Shown here one piece after another: positions 24,618 to 34,200 of a stretch of 64,000 nt of DNA (its first letter is position 1; every line of letters starts with the position of its first letter). Position numbers and translations under genes: made by a program. The notes under the pieces were generated by a model that was given only the letters and a program-made list of their open reading frames with translations, was not told where the DNA came from and searched no databases. The stretch spans positions 3,473-67,472 of the forward strand of contig CAZHAK010000013.1 of NCBI GenBank assembly GCA_964530625.1. The letters are read 5' to 3'. This DNA comes from JABWCQ01 sp964530625 (GTDB lineage Bacteria > Electryoneota > RPQS01).

Positions 24618-25770
24618 ATGAGACCGGAAGAACTTTTACAGCAGATTTCAGAATACAAACCGAAGTTAGCCGTTTTGCGGAGGTCGCTTTGACTACGCCA
24701 AGCGGCTGTCTGAAATTGAGAAACTAGAAACGTTGTCAGGCGGCGCGGCTTTTTGGGATGACCAGGAACAGGCGCAAAAGGTACTGCGGCAGATTTCGGA
24801 ACATAAGTCGTGGGTGGAGGCGTTCCGTAAGGTCGAGATAGCCTTGGGGGATTTGGAAGCCTTGCAGGAACTTGCCGCAGATTCACCAGATGATTTTACT
24901 CCGGAGGATCTGGACAAGGAAGCCGCGAAATTTGACCAGCTCTTTGACGAACTTGAGACGCGCGCGATGCTGAAAGATTCGAATGATTCAAGGAACGCGA
25001 TCATTCATATTCATCCGGGCGCGGGGGGAACGGAATCTTCGGATTGGGCGGGCATGCTCTATCGAATGTATATGCGCTGGACTGAGCAGCGAGGGTGGAA
25101 AACCGAGGTGCTCGACTTGGAACCTGCCGAAGAGGCGGGTATTAAGTCTGCAGTGATAGAAGTGCAAGGCGAATTCGCCTACGGCTATTGCAAAGCTGAA
25201 ACGGGTGTGCATCGGTTGGTGAGAATTTCGCCATTTGACTCGAACGCGCGGCGGCATACGTCCTTTGCGAGTGTATTTGTCTATCCCGAAGTTGACGAAG
25301 TGCCGGAGATTGAAGTTCGGCCTGAAGACCTGCGAATTGACACGTTTCGCGCATCGGGCGCGGGCGGCCAACACGTGAACCGGACGGAGTCAGCGATTCG
25401 GATAACGCACTTGCCGACGAATATCGTAGTAACGTGTCAAACGGATCGCTCGCAGCATCGCAATAAGGAATCCGCGATGAAGGTTTTGTATGCGCGGTTG
25501 TATCAGCGCTATTTGGACGAGGAGCGCGCGAAAAACGCAAATATCGAGAACTCGAAGACGGATATTGCCTGGGGGCACCAGATTCGTTCATACGTTTTTC
25601 AGCCGTATCAGATGGTCAAGGATCATCGCACGGGAGTTGAGACGTCGAATATTCAGAAAGTCATGGACGGAGATTTGGACGAATTCGTGCGCGCGTTTTT
25701 GTTGACGGGCGCTCAAGGGAAATACGCGCGGTCACGCGCTCAAGGTGGAAACGATGACATTGACCTATAA
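24618..25770 (+). CDS. prfB: Peptide chain release factor 2, programmed +1 frameshift
   Basis: RF2 is encoded in two frames: 24618-24689 and 24691-25770, joined by a +1 shift at CTT-T-GAC, giving 383 residues. The zero frame reads MRPEELLQQISEYK... to a TGA at 24690-24692. An internal GGAGG (24679-24683) sits three bases before CTT, matching the known E. coli prfB frameshift stimulator. After the shift the protein continues DYAKRLSEIEKL. The GGQ motif is ASGAGGQHVN; the region before it has HIHPGAGGTESSDWAGML, typical of RF2. RF2 ends translation at UGA and UAA; the frameshift makes its own level self-limiting. It precedes the S8 cargo gene. Confidence 0.96.
24679..24693 (+). promoter_or_regulatory. 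prfB programmed frameshift site
   Basis: GGAGG-TCG-CTT-TGA-C: a Shine-Dalgarno-like element three bases before the slippery CTT and an in-frame UGA followed by C, the weakest termination context. Low RF2 favours the shift and restores RF2 synthesis. Confidence 0.95.
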
Positions 25771-25789
25771 ACTTGAGCAGGGAGATTAC

Positions 25790-27841
25790 ATGAAGCATTG
25801 TATTCTTTTGTTAGTTACGCTGGTTGCTTCACTTTCATTCGCAAAGCAGAAACCGCTCGGTCTGGACGGAGAGCCGTACTACGAGTATGTGCCGAATCAT
25901 GTATTGGTGGCATTCTCGAAGACCGCGCCGCAGGCAAAAATTGATGAGATTATCTCTCGCAGCGGAGGCAAGGTCGGATCGTACTCGGACTTGCTCGATT
26001 TTTACAGGATTGAAATGCCGACATCAACGGAAGAGGGTGTGCGGTTTTTCCGCGCTCAGGACGACGTAATATGGGCCAATTATAACTACATCGCCCGTGC
26101 GCATTTTGTACCGAACGATCAGTTCTATCAGTTTCAATGGCATTATCCGTTGATCGGGATGGAGCAGGCGTGGGATGTATCCCGTGGAGCGCCGGGGGTC
26201 GTGGTGGCGGTATTGGATCAGGGGTTTCAGTATGATCACGAAGATTGGGTTGGTGTTGCGCGGGTGAGTCCGCGCGATTGCATCAGCAACGACAATGATC
26301 CCTCGGAACCGACGCTCGAAGACTCGCATGGAATGCATACGGCAGGGACAATTTTCGCGGCCACGAACAACACGACGGGTGTGGCGGGTATGGCGCCGCT
26401 TTGCACGTTGATGCCGGTCAGAGTCCTTGATAACGAAGGATCAGGCTCGTCCGAAGCGATTGCGAATGGATTCGCGTGGGCGGCACAGAACGGTGCCGAA
26501 GTCGTGAATGCGAGCTTGGGTTTTGGGAATCCGGATAATCTTCCCCCGCAAGATCCGGGTCAGCCGCTATCCGGCGCGATTCAACAATGCGCGGCAGCGA
26601 ATGTGGTGATGGCGGTTTCGTCAGGTAATGACAACGCGGATTATGTTTCGTATCCGGCGGCCTATACGGCTTGCATCGCGGTGGGTGCGACGGCATTTAA
26701 CAATGCGATTGCGCCTTACTCGAATCGCGGTACCGCTCTGGACATTACCGCACCCGGCGGGAATACGGATGAAGATTTGAACGGCGATACCTATATTGAT
26801 GGTGTTCTTTCAACGGTTCGCAGCGCAGGGCAGGGCGACTACTACGCTTTCTGGCAGGGCACGTCCATGGCAGCTCCACACGTGGCAGGACTCGCAGCTC
26901 TGATGATTGCGAACGGCTGTCCTCCGAATCAAGTGCGAAACGGTCTTCAGCAAACCGCGCTGGATTTAGGCGTAGCGGGCTGGGACCCGGTGTTTGGTCA
27001 CGGTCGCATTAATGCATTAGCCGCGCTGCAATACAATTGCCAAGGCGGCGGCGGTCAAACGACATTGTTCAGCGGCGCAATGGAAAGCAACAACGAAGGC
27101 TGGACAGTCAGTGAAGACGGAGCAAACGGGGTGGGCTGGAGGTTTCTTGATTTCGGAACTGCGGATTGCGGCAATAGCACTCACGGAGGCACAAATGGCC
27201 TTTGGCACGACGACGAACCGTCGGTCGGACTTCAGGATGATTGGCTGTATTCACCGCAGATTCAAATCCCGGCGAACGCTTCGCAAGTGACATTTTCGTT
27301 CTGGCATCGAAACTGCTTTTTGCCGGATTATTACGATCTGCACGCAGTGTATTATTCCACAAACGGCAACAATTTCACGCAGATTGTTGAACTGGACAAT
27401 CCGGCTCAATCGTGGGAACAGATTACGATAGACGCCTCGGCTTTAGCGGGAGAAAATGTTTATTTTGCATGGCGATATCGGGGTGATTATGCCACCGAAT
27501 GGTTCTTGGATGACGTGCTGGTGACGGCACAAATCGGAACGGATGTATCGAATGATGCCGAGTTTTCGATTCCGGCGGAGTTTACGCTCGCGAGGCCGTT
27601 CCCAAATCCCTTTAACAGTTCGGTACGAATTCCGTTTGACGTGGCTGTGCCGCGCGACCTCACGCTGACGATTTACAATGTGATGGGCCAGAAAGTGGCG
27701 ACACTGATGGATCACGAAGCTGTTTCGGTCGGCGCACATCAGGTGTTGTGGAATGCGGATCAGGCGGCCAGCGGTGTGTATTTGGTCAGACTCACGAACG
27801 GCTCACGCGCGTTGACACAGAAGATGCTCCTGGTGAAATAG
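25790..27841 (+). CDS. Subtilisin-like (S8) protease with T9SS tail
   Basis: A protein of 683 residues; ATG 25790 follows AGGGAG. Signal peptide 1-18, then a fervidolysin-type propeptide (YVPNHVLVAFSK ... IEMPTSTEEGVRF). The S8 catalytic triad is Asp143 (VLDQGFQYDH), His180 (DSHGMHTAGT) and Ser359 (GTSMAAPHVAG), with the oxyanion Asn280 (SSGN). A carbohydrate-binding-like beta-sandwich follows (about 435-600: WTVSEDGANG, WYFDDVLV-like WFLDDVLV). The C-terminal T9SS tail is PFPNPFNSSVRIPFDV ... ASGVYLVRL ... KMLLVK. It is a predicted extracellular or surface protease. It lies between prfB and alr, all in one direction. Confidence 0.94.
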   Translation: MKHCILLLVTLVASLSFAKQKPLGLDGEPYYEYVPNHVLVAFSKTAPQAKIDEIISRSGGKVGSYSDLLDFYRIEMPTSTEEGVRFFRAQDDVIWANYNYIARAHFVPNDQFYQFQWHYPLIGMEQAWDVSRGAPGVVVAVLDQGFQYDHEDWVGVARVSPRDCISNDNDPSEPTLEDSHGMHTAGTIFAATNNTTGVAGMAPLCTLMPVRVLDNEGSGSSEAIANGFAWAAQNGAEVVNASLGFGNPDNLPPQDPGQPLSGAIQQCAAANVVMAVSSGNDNADYVSYPAAYTACIAVGATAFNNAIAPYSNRGTALDITAPGGNTDEDLNGDTYIDGVLSTVRSAGQGDYYAFWQGTSMAAPHVAGLAALMIANGCPPNQVRNGLQQTALDLGVAGWDPVFGHGRINALAALQYNCQGGGGQTTLFSGAMESNNEGWTVSEDGANGVGWRFLDFGTADCGNSTHGGTNGLWHDDEPSVGLQDDWLYSPQIQIPANASQVTFSFWHRNCFLPDYYDLHAVYYSTNGNNFTQIVELDNPAQSWEQITIDASALAGENVYFAWRYRGDYATEWFLDDVLVTAQIGTDVSNDAEFSIPAEFTLARPFPNPFNSSVRIPFDVAVPRDLTLTIYNVMGQKVATLMDHEAVSVGAHQVLWNADQAASGVYLVRLTNGSRALTQKMLLVK

Positions 27842-27878
27842 GGAATTGACACCACACACAGTCACCTTGCCTCAAGTA

Positions 27879-29006
27879 ATGTCAGCGGACGAGATTCAAC
27901 CTCATCGGCCCGCGTTTGCACGGATTTTTCGGGACGAGATAGCGGCGAATTTTGCAAAGTTCCGTAAACTCGCCCCGCAATCGCAACTGATGGCCGTGGT
28001 GAAAGCGGATGCCTACGGGCACGGACTGTTACATTGTGCGAACCTTTTCAGCGAACTCGGCACGGACTATTTTGGGGTCGGGTTTGTTGAAGAGGGGATT
28101 GCTCTTAGGCGAGCGGGAATTCGTGAGCCGATTCTTGTGCTGGGTGGCATCGTCGGATCGCAGATTGATTTATTTTTAGAATACGATCTGGATTTGACGG
28201 CGAGTTCACTGTTCAAACTTGAAGCGATTGAGCGGGAAGCCGAAGCCGCAGGAAAAATCGCCCGTGTTCAACTGAAGATTGATACGGGGATGAATCGTAT
28301 TGGGCAGAATTTTCGTACTGCGGATAACTTGATTCGAGCGGCAAAGCTCTCTAAGCATGTGCGGGTGGCGGGAATCTACTCGCATCTGGCCACGGCGGAA
28401 GAAGCGGACGAGAGTTTCGCACGGTTGCAAATTGACCGCTTCAGAGAGATTCACGAACTTTCCGAGAGTGCCGGCTTCAAAGATGTGACCTATCATTTGG
28501 CCAACTCGGCCGGCGCAATTCGTTTTGCGGATGCGCGGCTGGATATGATTCGACCGGGACTGGGGCTTTATGGTCAACATGCCTCAAGTCGTTTACAGTC
28601 GGAGTTTCCCCTCCGGCCCGCTCATCAACTTGTGAGTGAAATTGTTTACATAAAAGGAGTCCGGAAAGGCGAAGGTGTCAGTTACAATCTGACCTGGACG
28701 GCTCCCGAGAATGTTTGGGTGGCAACGGTGCCTGTGGGATATGGTGACGGATTTCCACGCTTGCTTTCGAATAAAGCTTCTGTGTTGATAGGTGGCAAGC
28801 GCTATCCGATAGTCGGAACGATATGTATGGATCAGTTTATGGTGAACCTCGGCCACGACAAGCACGTGGTCGGCGAAGAGGTCGTGATTTGGGGGAAACA
28901 GGGGGATGAAGAAATTGCTTTATGGGAAGTTTGTGAGGCGGGTGGCTTTGTTCCCTATGAGTTGCCGATTTTTTTGACAGGTAGAGTGCCGAGGTTGTTC
29001 GTGTGA
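27879..29006 (+). CDS. alr: Alanine racemase
   Basis: A protein of 375 residues (ATG 27879; a TTG at 27846 would add 11 residues). It interconverts L- and D-alanine for peptidoglycan, with PLP. The PLP lysine lies in MAVVKADAYGHG, the catalytic Tyr in GEGVSYNLTW, and further motifs are KIDTGMNRIG, HLANSAGA, MIRPGLGLYG, VPVGYGDGF and GTICMDQFMVN. The stop overlaps the GTG start of the acetyltransferase gene (GTGA), making a coupled alr-GNAT-SDR set. Confidence 0.95.
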   Translation: MSADEIQPHRPAFARIFRDEIAANFAKFRKLAPQSQLMAVVKADAYGHGLLHCANLFSELGTDYFGVGFVEEGIALRRAGIREPILVLGGIVGSQIDLFLEYDLDLTASSLFKLEAIEREAEAAGKIARVQLKIDTGMNRIGQNFRTADNLIRAAKLSKHVRVAGIYSHLATAEEADESFARLQIDRFREIHELSESAGFKDVTYHLANSAGAIRFADARLDMIRPGLGLYGQHASSRLQSEFPLRPAHQLVSEIVYIKGVRKGEGVSYNLTWTAPENVWVATVPVGYGDGFPRLLSNKASVLIGGKRYPIVGTICMDQFMVNLGHDKHVVGEEVVIWGKQGDEEIALWEVCEAGGFVPYELPIFLTGRVPRLFV

Positions 29007-29557
29007 TACGATTTGCAAAGCAGACTGATGCTGCTCAAATCCTTGATATTTACTCTCCAATTGTTCAGCACACAGCGGTTTCGTTCGAGTACGAAATTCC
29101 GGAAGTAGATGAGTTTGAAGATCGCATTGAGAGAATTTCTAAGTTTTATCCATATTTGGTATGGGAAGTTCAACGTGAGATTTTGGCCTTTTGCTACGCG
29201 ACAAGGTTTCGCTCGCGGGCGGCTTATGACTGGATTGCGGAGTCTGCGATCTATGTTTCCGAAAAGGTTCGGGGCCAAGGTATTGGACAGAAGTTGTACG
29301 CGAAACTCTTTGAGTGCTTACGTGCTCAGGGGGTGGTTTCCGTAGTGGGGGTGGTTCGACCAAACGAAGCGAGTGTGCAGTTTCATGAAGCATTGGGTTT
29401 CAAGAAAGTCGGAATCATTCCTTTCGGCGGCTACAAACTTGACCGTTGGCATGAGGCAGGAATCTGGCAGCTTATACTGCAAGATCCAGTTCCAACGCGC
29501 CCAAGGCCGGTGCAGCCATTTCCTCAAGTCTCACGCCTAATCGCCTTGAATGTCTAA
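29003..29557 (+). CDS. GNAT acetyltransferase (phosphinothricin N-acetyltransferase-like)
   Basis: A protein of 184 residues starting at GTG 29003. It begins IRFAKQTDAAQILDIYSPIV, the standard N-terminus of the PAT/YncA subgroup, which acetylates amino acids or their analogues (for example methionine sulfone). The acetyl-CoA loop is VSEKVRGQGIGQKLYAKL, followed by VVRPNEASVQFHEALGFKKVG and YKLDRWHEAGIWQL. Substrate cannot be read from sequence. It overlaps alr by 4 bases and the SDR by 8 bases. Confidence 0.88.
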   Translation: MIRFAKQTDAAQILDIYSPIVQHTAVSFEYEIPEVDEFEDRIERISKFYPYLVWEVQREILAFCYATRFRSRAAYDWIAESAIYVSEKVRGQGIGQKLYAKLFECLRAQGVVSVVGVVRPNEASVQFHEALGFKKVGIIPFGGYKLDRWHEAGIWQLILQDPVPTRPRPVQPFPQVSRLIALNV

Positions 29558-30326
29558 GACCGCGCTGATTACCGGCGCATCAAGTGGAATCGGGTTAGAG
29601 CTTGCCAAACTTTTTGCGCAGGATCATTTTAATCTGATCTTGGTTGCACGAAGCGGGGACCAGCTTACCGAAATTGCGCGGGAGCTTGAAACCGCTTACG
29701 GATGTTCGGTACAGGTGATTGTTTCAGATTTGTCGAAGGCTGACGCGCCGTTTAAGTTGCATCAAGAAGTCATAAAGCGCGGGCTTACCGTGGATTATCT
29801 GGTTAATAATGCGGGCTTCGGAATTTACGACAAGTTCTTGGGAACAGAGTTGACGCGCGAGCTTGAAATGATTCAACTGCATGTTGCCACAACAACTGTG
29901 TTGACGAAGCTCTTTGCTACTGAGATGGCCGGGCGCGGATTCGGACGGATTATGAATGTCTCCTCGACGGCGGCCTTTCAGCCAGGGCCGTGGATGTCGG
30001 TTTACTATGCAACGAAGGCCTTTATGCTCAGTTACAGTGAAGCGGCAAATGAAGCACTCAAGGGTTCTGGTGTGACCGTGACTTGTTTGTGTCCGGGTCC
30101 GACGCCGACGAATTTTCAGGTTCGCGCAAGAAATCGCAAGAAGGGTGTACTTCGTCATGTGAAAACATCGGCGGCGTATGTTGCTCGCTCAGGCTATCGC
30201 GCGATGCATTCCGGAAAGTCTTTGTGTGTTCCGGGAATACTTAACAAGTTTGGTGTTTTGTCGGTGCGACTGTTGCCGCGCAAATTAGTTACTTATCTTT
30301 CCGGCAAAGCTTCCGAAAAGTCGTAA
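29550..30326 (+). CDS. Short-chain dehydrogenase/reductase (DltE-like)
   Basis: A protein of 258 residues. The Rossmann motif is TALITGASSGIGLELAK, then LVNNAGFGIYDKF, the Ser of NVSSTAAFQPGPWM and the catalytic Tyr-Lys of YYATKAFM. The C-terminus is long and basic, as in the YqjQ/DltE branch of the family. The substrate is unknown. It shares a coupled operon with alr and the acetyltransferase. Confidence 0.87.
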   Translation: MSKTALITGASSGIGLELAKLFAQDHFNLILVARSGDQLTEIARELETAYGCSVQVIVSDLSKADAPFKLHQEVIKRGLTVDYLVNNAGFGIYDKFLGTELTRELEMIQLHVATTTVLTKLFATEMAGRGFGRIMNVSSTAAFQPGPWMSVYYATKAFMLSYSEAANEALKGSGVTVTCLCPGPTPTNFQVRARNRKKGVLRHVKTSAAYVARSGYRAMHSGKSLCVPGILNKFGVLSVRLLPRKLVTYLSGKASEKS

Positions 30327-30434
30327 TACTTCTGTTCTACCTGCCACTTTTTTTGTTTTAACACTCAAATTCTCTGGACAGGTGTGGTGTCGCCGTCCGA
30401 TCTTCCTAATCACTTAATTTGATCCGGAGGCGCC

Positions 30435-32654
30435 ATGTTGCGTTGGGGAGTAGTTTTTTTGCTGTTGGGATACTTCTCAGCAAGGGCGAATATGCCGGGT
30501 TATGAGATAGTAGCTCAACCACGAACGGTAACGTTGGAACTTGATGGTCGGATTGAAAGCGGGTGGCTTTCGGGTGGCAAGGCTGAAAATTTTATTCAAC
30601 GGGAGCCGGGTTATCCTGCTCCGGCCACGCAGAAGTCCGAAGTGTTTGTGCTCTTTGACGGAGATGCTTTGTATGTCGCGTACATGCTCTATGACACAGC
30701 ACCTGACAGTATTTTCGGACAGATTCAGCGACGCGATAATGATTCAAACTCTGATTTTCTCGATCTGTATTTGGACACATTTCATGACCAGCGCTCGGGC
30801 TATTGGTTTACGGTAACCGCAGCGGGGGTGCAGGCCGAAGGAACTTTCTTCAACGAGAATAATCTCTCGAATTCCTGGGATGCAGTTTGGGAGTCGGCGG
30901 TGGCGCGAACGGATAGTGGTTGGAGCTGTGAGCTTCGCATTCCGTTTCAAATCATGCGACACGGTGGTCAGCGCGAAGACGGCTGGGGAATTGCCTTTGC
31001 GCGCAAGCTCTACCGCAAGAATGAGGCAAATTTTTGGCCACCCGTTGATCCGGAAATTGGATGGAAGGCTTCGAATATCGGCGTCCTAACGGGCTTACGA
31101 AATATTACACCTTCTGCGCACGTAGAAATTTTGCCTCATGCGGTCGGACGCTGGGACGCGCCTGTTGATCCCGTGCGTGGTCCGATTGATTTTCGCTCGG
31201 AGAACGAGTGGGAAAATTTAGGTGTCACGGTAAAATATGTTCCATCAGCGGCACTGAGTATTGACGCGGCCTATCAACCGGATTTTGCGCAGGTGGACGT
31301 GGACGAAGCGCAGATCAATCTTTCTGACTACCCCGTTTTCCTTTCTGAGAAGCGACCGTTCTTTCTCGAATCAAGAGAGTACTTTGATGAAACGCCGTAC
31401 ACCTTTGTGTATACCCGGCGCGTGGCAGATCCGGATTACGGAGGCCGGGTGAACGTGCAGAGGGGACGATTCAAACTCAGCGCATTAGCGGGCAAGAATC
31501 GGCTAAGCACGGGCCAGGACATGACCATTCTTCAGGATGCAACGTTTGGTCGCGCTTCAGTTGATTTCCGGAAGCGTCACAGAATCGGACTCAACTGGAC
31601 CTACTTGAATCAAACAGGTTATTCCGCTGCCGCGGCTGGCCTGGATGCGCGGTTCAGATTTCGCGAACGTGATCGGTTGTGGTTCTGGCTGAGCGGCGTG
31701 GATCGCACGGGCTTTCCGGAACAGCACAGTTGGCGAGTAGCCAAGGTGCAGGACGAGCAGCCGATTGAAGCGCGGGCCTCTTACTCGCGCGATCTTGGCC
31801 CGGTGCGTAGTGATCTCGCCATCGCGTATCGCGGCACCGATTACGACATCAACGATTTGGGTTGGGGCGATTTTTCAAACACGCTTCGCCAATCCTGGTG
31901 GGTAGGTGACAACTATTACTTGAACGGCACGACGTTGCGAAATGTCGGTTTTGACATAAACACGTTTCGGTCGTCATTGGCCAACGGTGACGCCGCAGAA
32001 GGCTACGCCAACGTCGGTTTTTTTGCGACGACCCGGTCGAATTGGGATTTCGGCGCGGGTATGGAGTGGGGGGATCAGTTTCGCCGCGTTTATCAGGGTC
32101 CAACGGGCGGAGATTTCCGCGACAACTACGGCAGCTTCAATCACGAATATTACAAGAGCTTCTGGCACTGGGCGTGGTTTTGGAGTAACAGCACGAAGCC
32201 TTTTCGTTTCGGAGCCGAATCCCGTTACACCAGTTATCGCGACGGTCTGCGCATCTTTTTTGAACCTGAACTTTCTTGGCGACCCCGCTCGAATATTGAA
32301 ACGGCGCTGGAGATGGATTGGGTTCGAGTGTGGTCGACGCACTTCTTTGTGGACGAGAGCGGCGCGCAGAACATTGCGGATTTTCGCAATCTGATTTTCA
32401 AGGCGACATGGACACCGAGTTTGAATCTTTCCTTTCGCGGCACGGTGCAGTGGATTGAAGAAAGCTACTATGACGACAAAGGACTGCTATTCACGAATTT
32501 GCTGATGTCATACAACTGGAGTCCGGGCAGTTGGTTTTATCTTGTGTATGACGAAGCCGAGCGCGACATTGATCGTCTTGACCGCGTCAACTTGAGCATA
32601 CCCGGCGACCGCACACTGCGCGCAAAGTTAACTTATTTCTTCTCGGTGCCGTAG
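30435..32654 (+). CDS. DUF5916 outer-membrane-type protein with CBM9-like N-terminal domain
   Basis: A protein of 739 residues with a signal peptide; a GGAGG precedes the ATG. Residues about 25-195 form a CBM9/DOMON-like beta-sandwich (VTLELDGRIESGWLSGG ... FVLFDGDALYVAYMLYD ... DFLDLYLDTFHDQRSGYWF). The rest alternates hydrophobic and charged strands with many aromatics and ends in YFFSVP, as expected of a beta-barrel (DUF5916). Family function is unsettled; an outer-membrane transporter or surface binder is likely. It stands alone between the SDR and lysS. Confidence 0.85.
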   Translation: MLRWGVVFLLLGYFSARANMPGYEIVAQPRTVTLELDGRIESGWLSGGKAENFIQREPGYPAPATQKSEVFVLFDGDALYVAYMLYDTAPDSIFGQIQRRDNDSNSDFLDLYLDTFHDQRSGYWFTVTAAGVQAEGTFFNENNLSNSWDAVWESAVARTDSGWSCELRIPFQIMRHGGQREDGWGIAFARKLYRKNEANFWPPVDPEIGWKASNIGVLTGLRNITPSAHVEILPHAVGRWDAPVDPVRGPIDFRSENEWENLGVTVKYVPSAALSIDAAYQPDFAQVDVDEAQINLSDYPVFLSEKRPFFLESREYFDETPYTFVYTRRVADPDYGGRVNVQRGRFKLSALAGKNRLSTGQDMTILQDATFGRASVDFRKRHRIGLNWTYLNQTGYSAAAAGLDARFRFRERDRLWFWLSGVDRTGFPEQHSWRVAKVQDEQPIEARASYSRDLGPVRSDLAIAYRGTDYDINDLGWGDFSNTLRQSWWVGDNYYLNGTTLRNVGFDINTFRSSLANGDAAEGYANVGFFATTRSNWDFGAGMEWGDQFRRVYQGPTGGDFRDNYGSFNHEYYKSFWHWAWFWSNSTKPFRFGAESRYTSYRDGLRIFFEPELSWRPRSNIETALEMDWVRVWSTHFFVDESGAQNIADFRNLIFKATWTPSLNLSFRGTVQWIEESYYDDKGLLFTNLLMSYNWSPGSWFYLVYDEAERDIDRLDRVNLSIPGDRTLRAKLTYFFSVP

Positions 32655-32681
32655 ACAGAACTCGCATATATTCCCGCTATA

Positions 32682-34196
32682 ATGACAGACCATTCTTCCG
32701 AACAACACGCTGACCTTTCCGATCTCTTAAGACTACGCCGCGAAAAGTTGGACACGCTGCGCAGTCACGGCGTCAATCCCTATCCGTATTCATTTCAGAA
32801 GACGATTCACATTCCTGAGTTGATTGAAAAATTCGAGAGTGTGCAGGAGTCCGAAGATCATACGGGCCATGAGTTCGCGATTGCGGGCCGCATTGTTTCC
32901 GTGCGCATCATGGGCAAGGCGGCCTTTTGTCATGTGCGCGACGAGTTCGGACAGATGCAGGTCTATGTGCAGCGCGACAAGATCGGCGAAGAGCAGTTTG
33001 ATCTCTTTAAGCAATACGATATATCCGATTGGATCGGCGTGCGCGGCACGGCGTTTCTGACTAAGACGGGCGAGAAGTCTTTGCGCGCGAGTGAAGTCGT
33101 GATGCTTGCCAAAAGCGTCAGGCCGTTGCCCGTCGTGAAACAGCAAGGCGAAGAAATCTTTGACGCGTTCTCGGATAAGGAGTCGCGCTATCGCCAACGG
33201 TATATAGACTTGGCCGTCAACCCTGAGAATCGTGAGATTTTCCGCACACGCGCGAAGATCATTACAGCCGTGCGCGAGTTTTTGGATGCGCGGGGATATC
33301 TGGAAGTCGAAACTCCCGTGCTGCAGCCGCTCTATGGCGGAGCTTTAGCGCGACCCTTTGTCACGCACTACAACGCGCTCGACCGCACGTTCTATTTGCG
33401 TATCGCCGATGAGCTTTATCTGAAGCGGTTGCTCGTGGGCGGGTTTGAGAAAGTCTACGAGATTTGCAAGGATTTTCGCAACGAAGGCATGGATAGATTT
33501 CATAATCCGGAATTTACGATGTTGGAATTTTACCAGGCCTTCGCGGACTTTGAAATGATTATGAATCTCGCAGAAGAGATGTTCCGTTATGTCGCGAAGC
33601 GCGCGCTCGGAACTACCGAAGTAACCTATCAGGGCAAGACTGTGGATTTCGGCAAGCCTTTTCGCCGCGTGCGCTTTTTTGAGTTGTTGAAAGAGGCAAC
33701 CGGCAAAGATCTGCTCGGAATGTCCGCAAAGGATTTAGGTGAATTGGCGAAGTCGCACGATGTTGAAATCACGCGCGAGATGGGCGAAGGAAAGATTTTG
33801 GACGAGATGATGAAGACGCTTGTGAGAGCCAATTTGATCGAGCCGACGTTCATATATGACTATCCGCTTTCGCTCTCGCCGCTAGCCAAGAAGCATCGGG
33901 AGGATCCCAGACTGGTGGAGCGCTTTCAGCCGTTCGCGTTGGGGTTTGAACTGGGCAATGCATTCTCGGAGTTAAATGATCCCATAGATCAGCGCGAACG
34001 ATTTGAAGCGCAGCGCGCGCTGAAGGATGCGGGAGACGAAGAGACGCAACCGATTGACGAAGATTTTCTCGCTGCGCTGGAGTACGGCATGCCCCCGACA
34101 GGCGGCATGGGAATCGGGATTGACCGATTGACAATGCTGCTCACGGATCAGGAGAGTATTCGCGAGGTGATTTTGTTTCCACAGTTGAGAAGTTAG
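32682..34196 (+). CDS. lysS: Lysine--tRNA ligase (class II)
   Basis: A protein of 504 residues. It attaches lysine to its tRNA. The N-terminal OB-fold anticodon domain (IAGRIVSVRIMGKAAFCHVRD) is followed by the class II catalytic core: motif 1 FLDARGYLEVETPVLQ, motif 2 FRNEGMDRFHNPEFTMLEFY and motif 3 GMGIGIDRLTMLLTD. No Shine-Dalgarno precedes the ATG. The start overlaps a chance TATAAT. The LolC/E-like gene follows at once on the same strand. Confidence 0.96.
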   Translation: MTDHSSEQHADLSDLLRLRREKLDTLRSHGVNPYPYSFQKTIHIPELIEKFESVQESEDHTGHEFAIAGRIVSVRIMGKAAFCHVRDEFGQMQVYVQRDKIGEEQFDLFKQYDISDWIGVRGTAFLTKTGEKSLRASEVVMLAKSVRPLPVVKQQGEEIFDAFSDKESRYRQRYIDLAVNPENREIFRTRAKIITAVREFLDARGYLEVETPVLQPLYGGALARPFVTHYNALDRTFYLRIADELYLKRLLVGGFEKVYEICKDFRNEGMDRFHNPEFTMLEFYQAFADFEMIMNLAEEMFRYVAKRALGTTEVTYQGKTVDFGKPFRRVRFFELLKEATGKDLLGMSAKDLGELAKSHDVEITREMGEGKILDEMMKTLVRANLIEPTFIYDYPLSLSPLAKKHREDPRLVERFQPFALGFELGNAFSELNDPIDQRERFEAQRALKDAGDEETQPIDEDFLAALEYGMPPTGGMGIGIDRLTMLLTDQESIREVILFPQLRS

Positions 34197-34200
34197 CGCT

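Noticed and set aside
32678..32683. TATAAT at the lysS start
   Set aside because: It overlaps the ATG, leaving no leader, and no -35 box is at the right distance.
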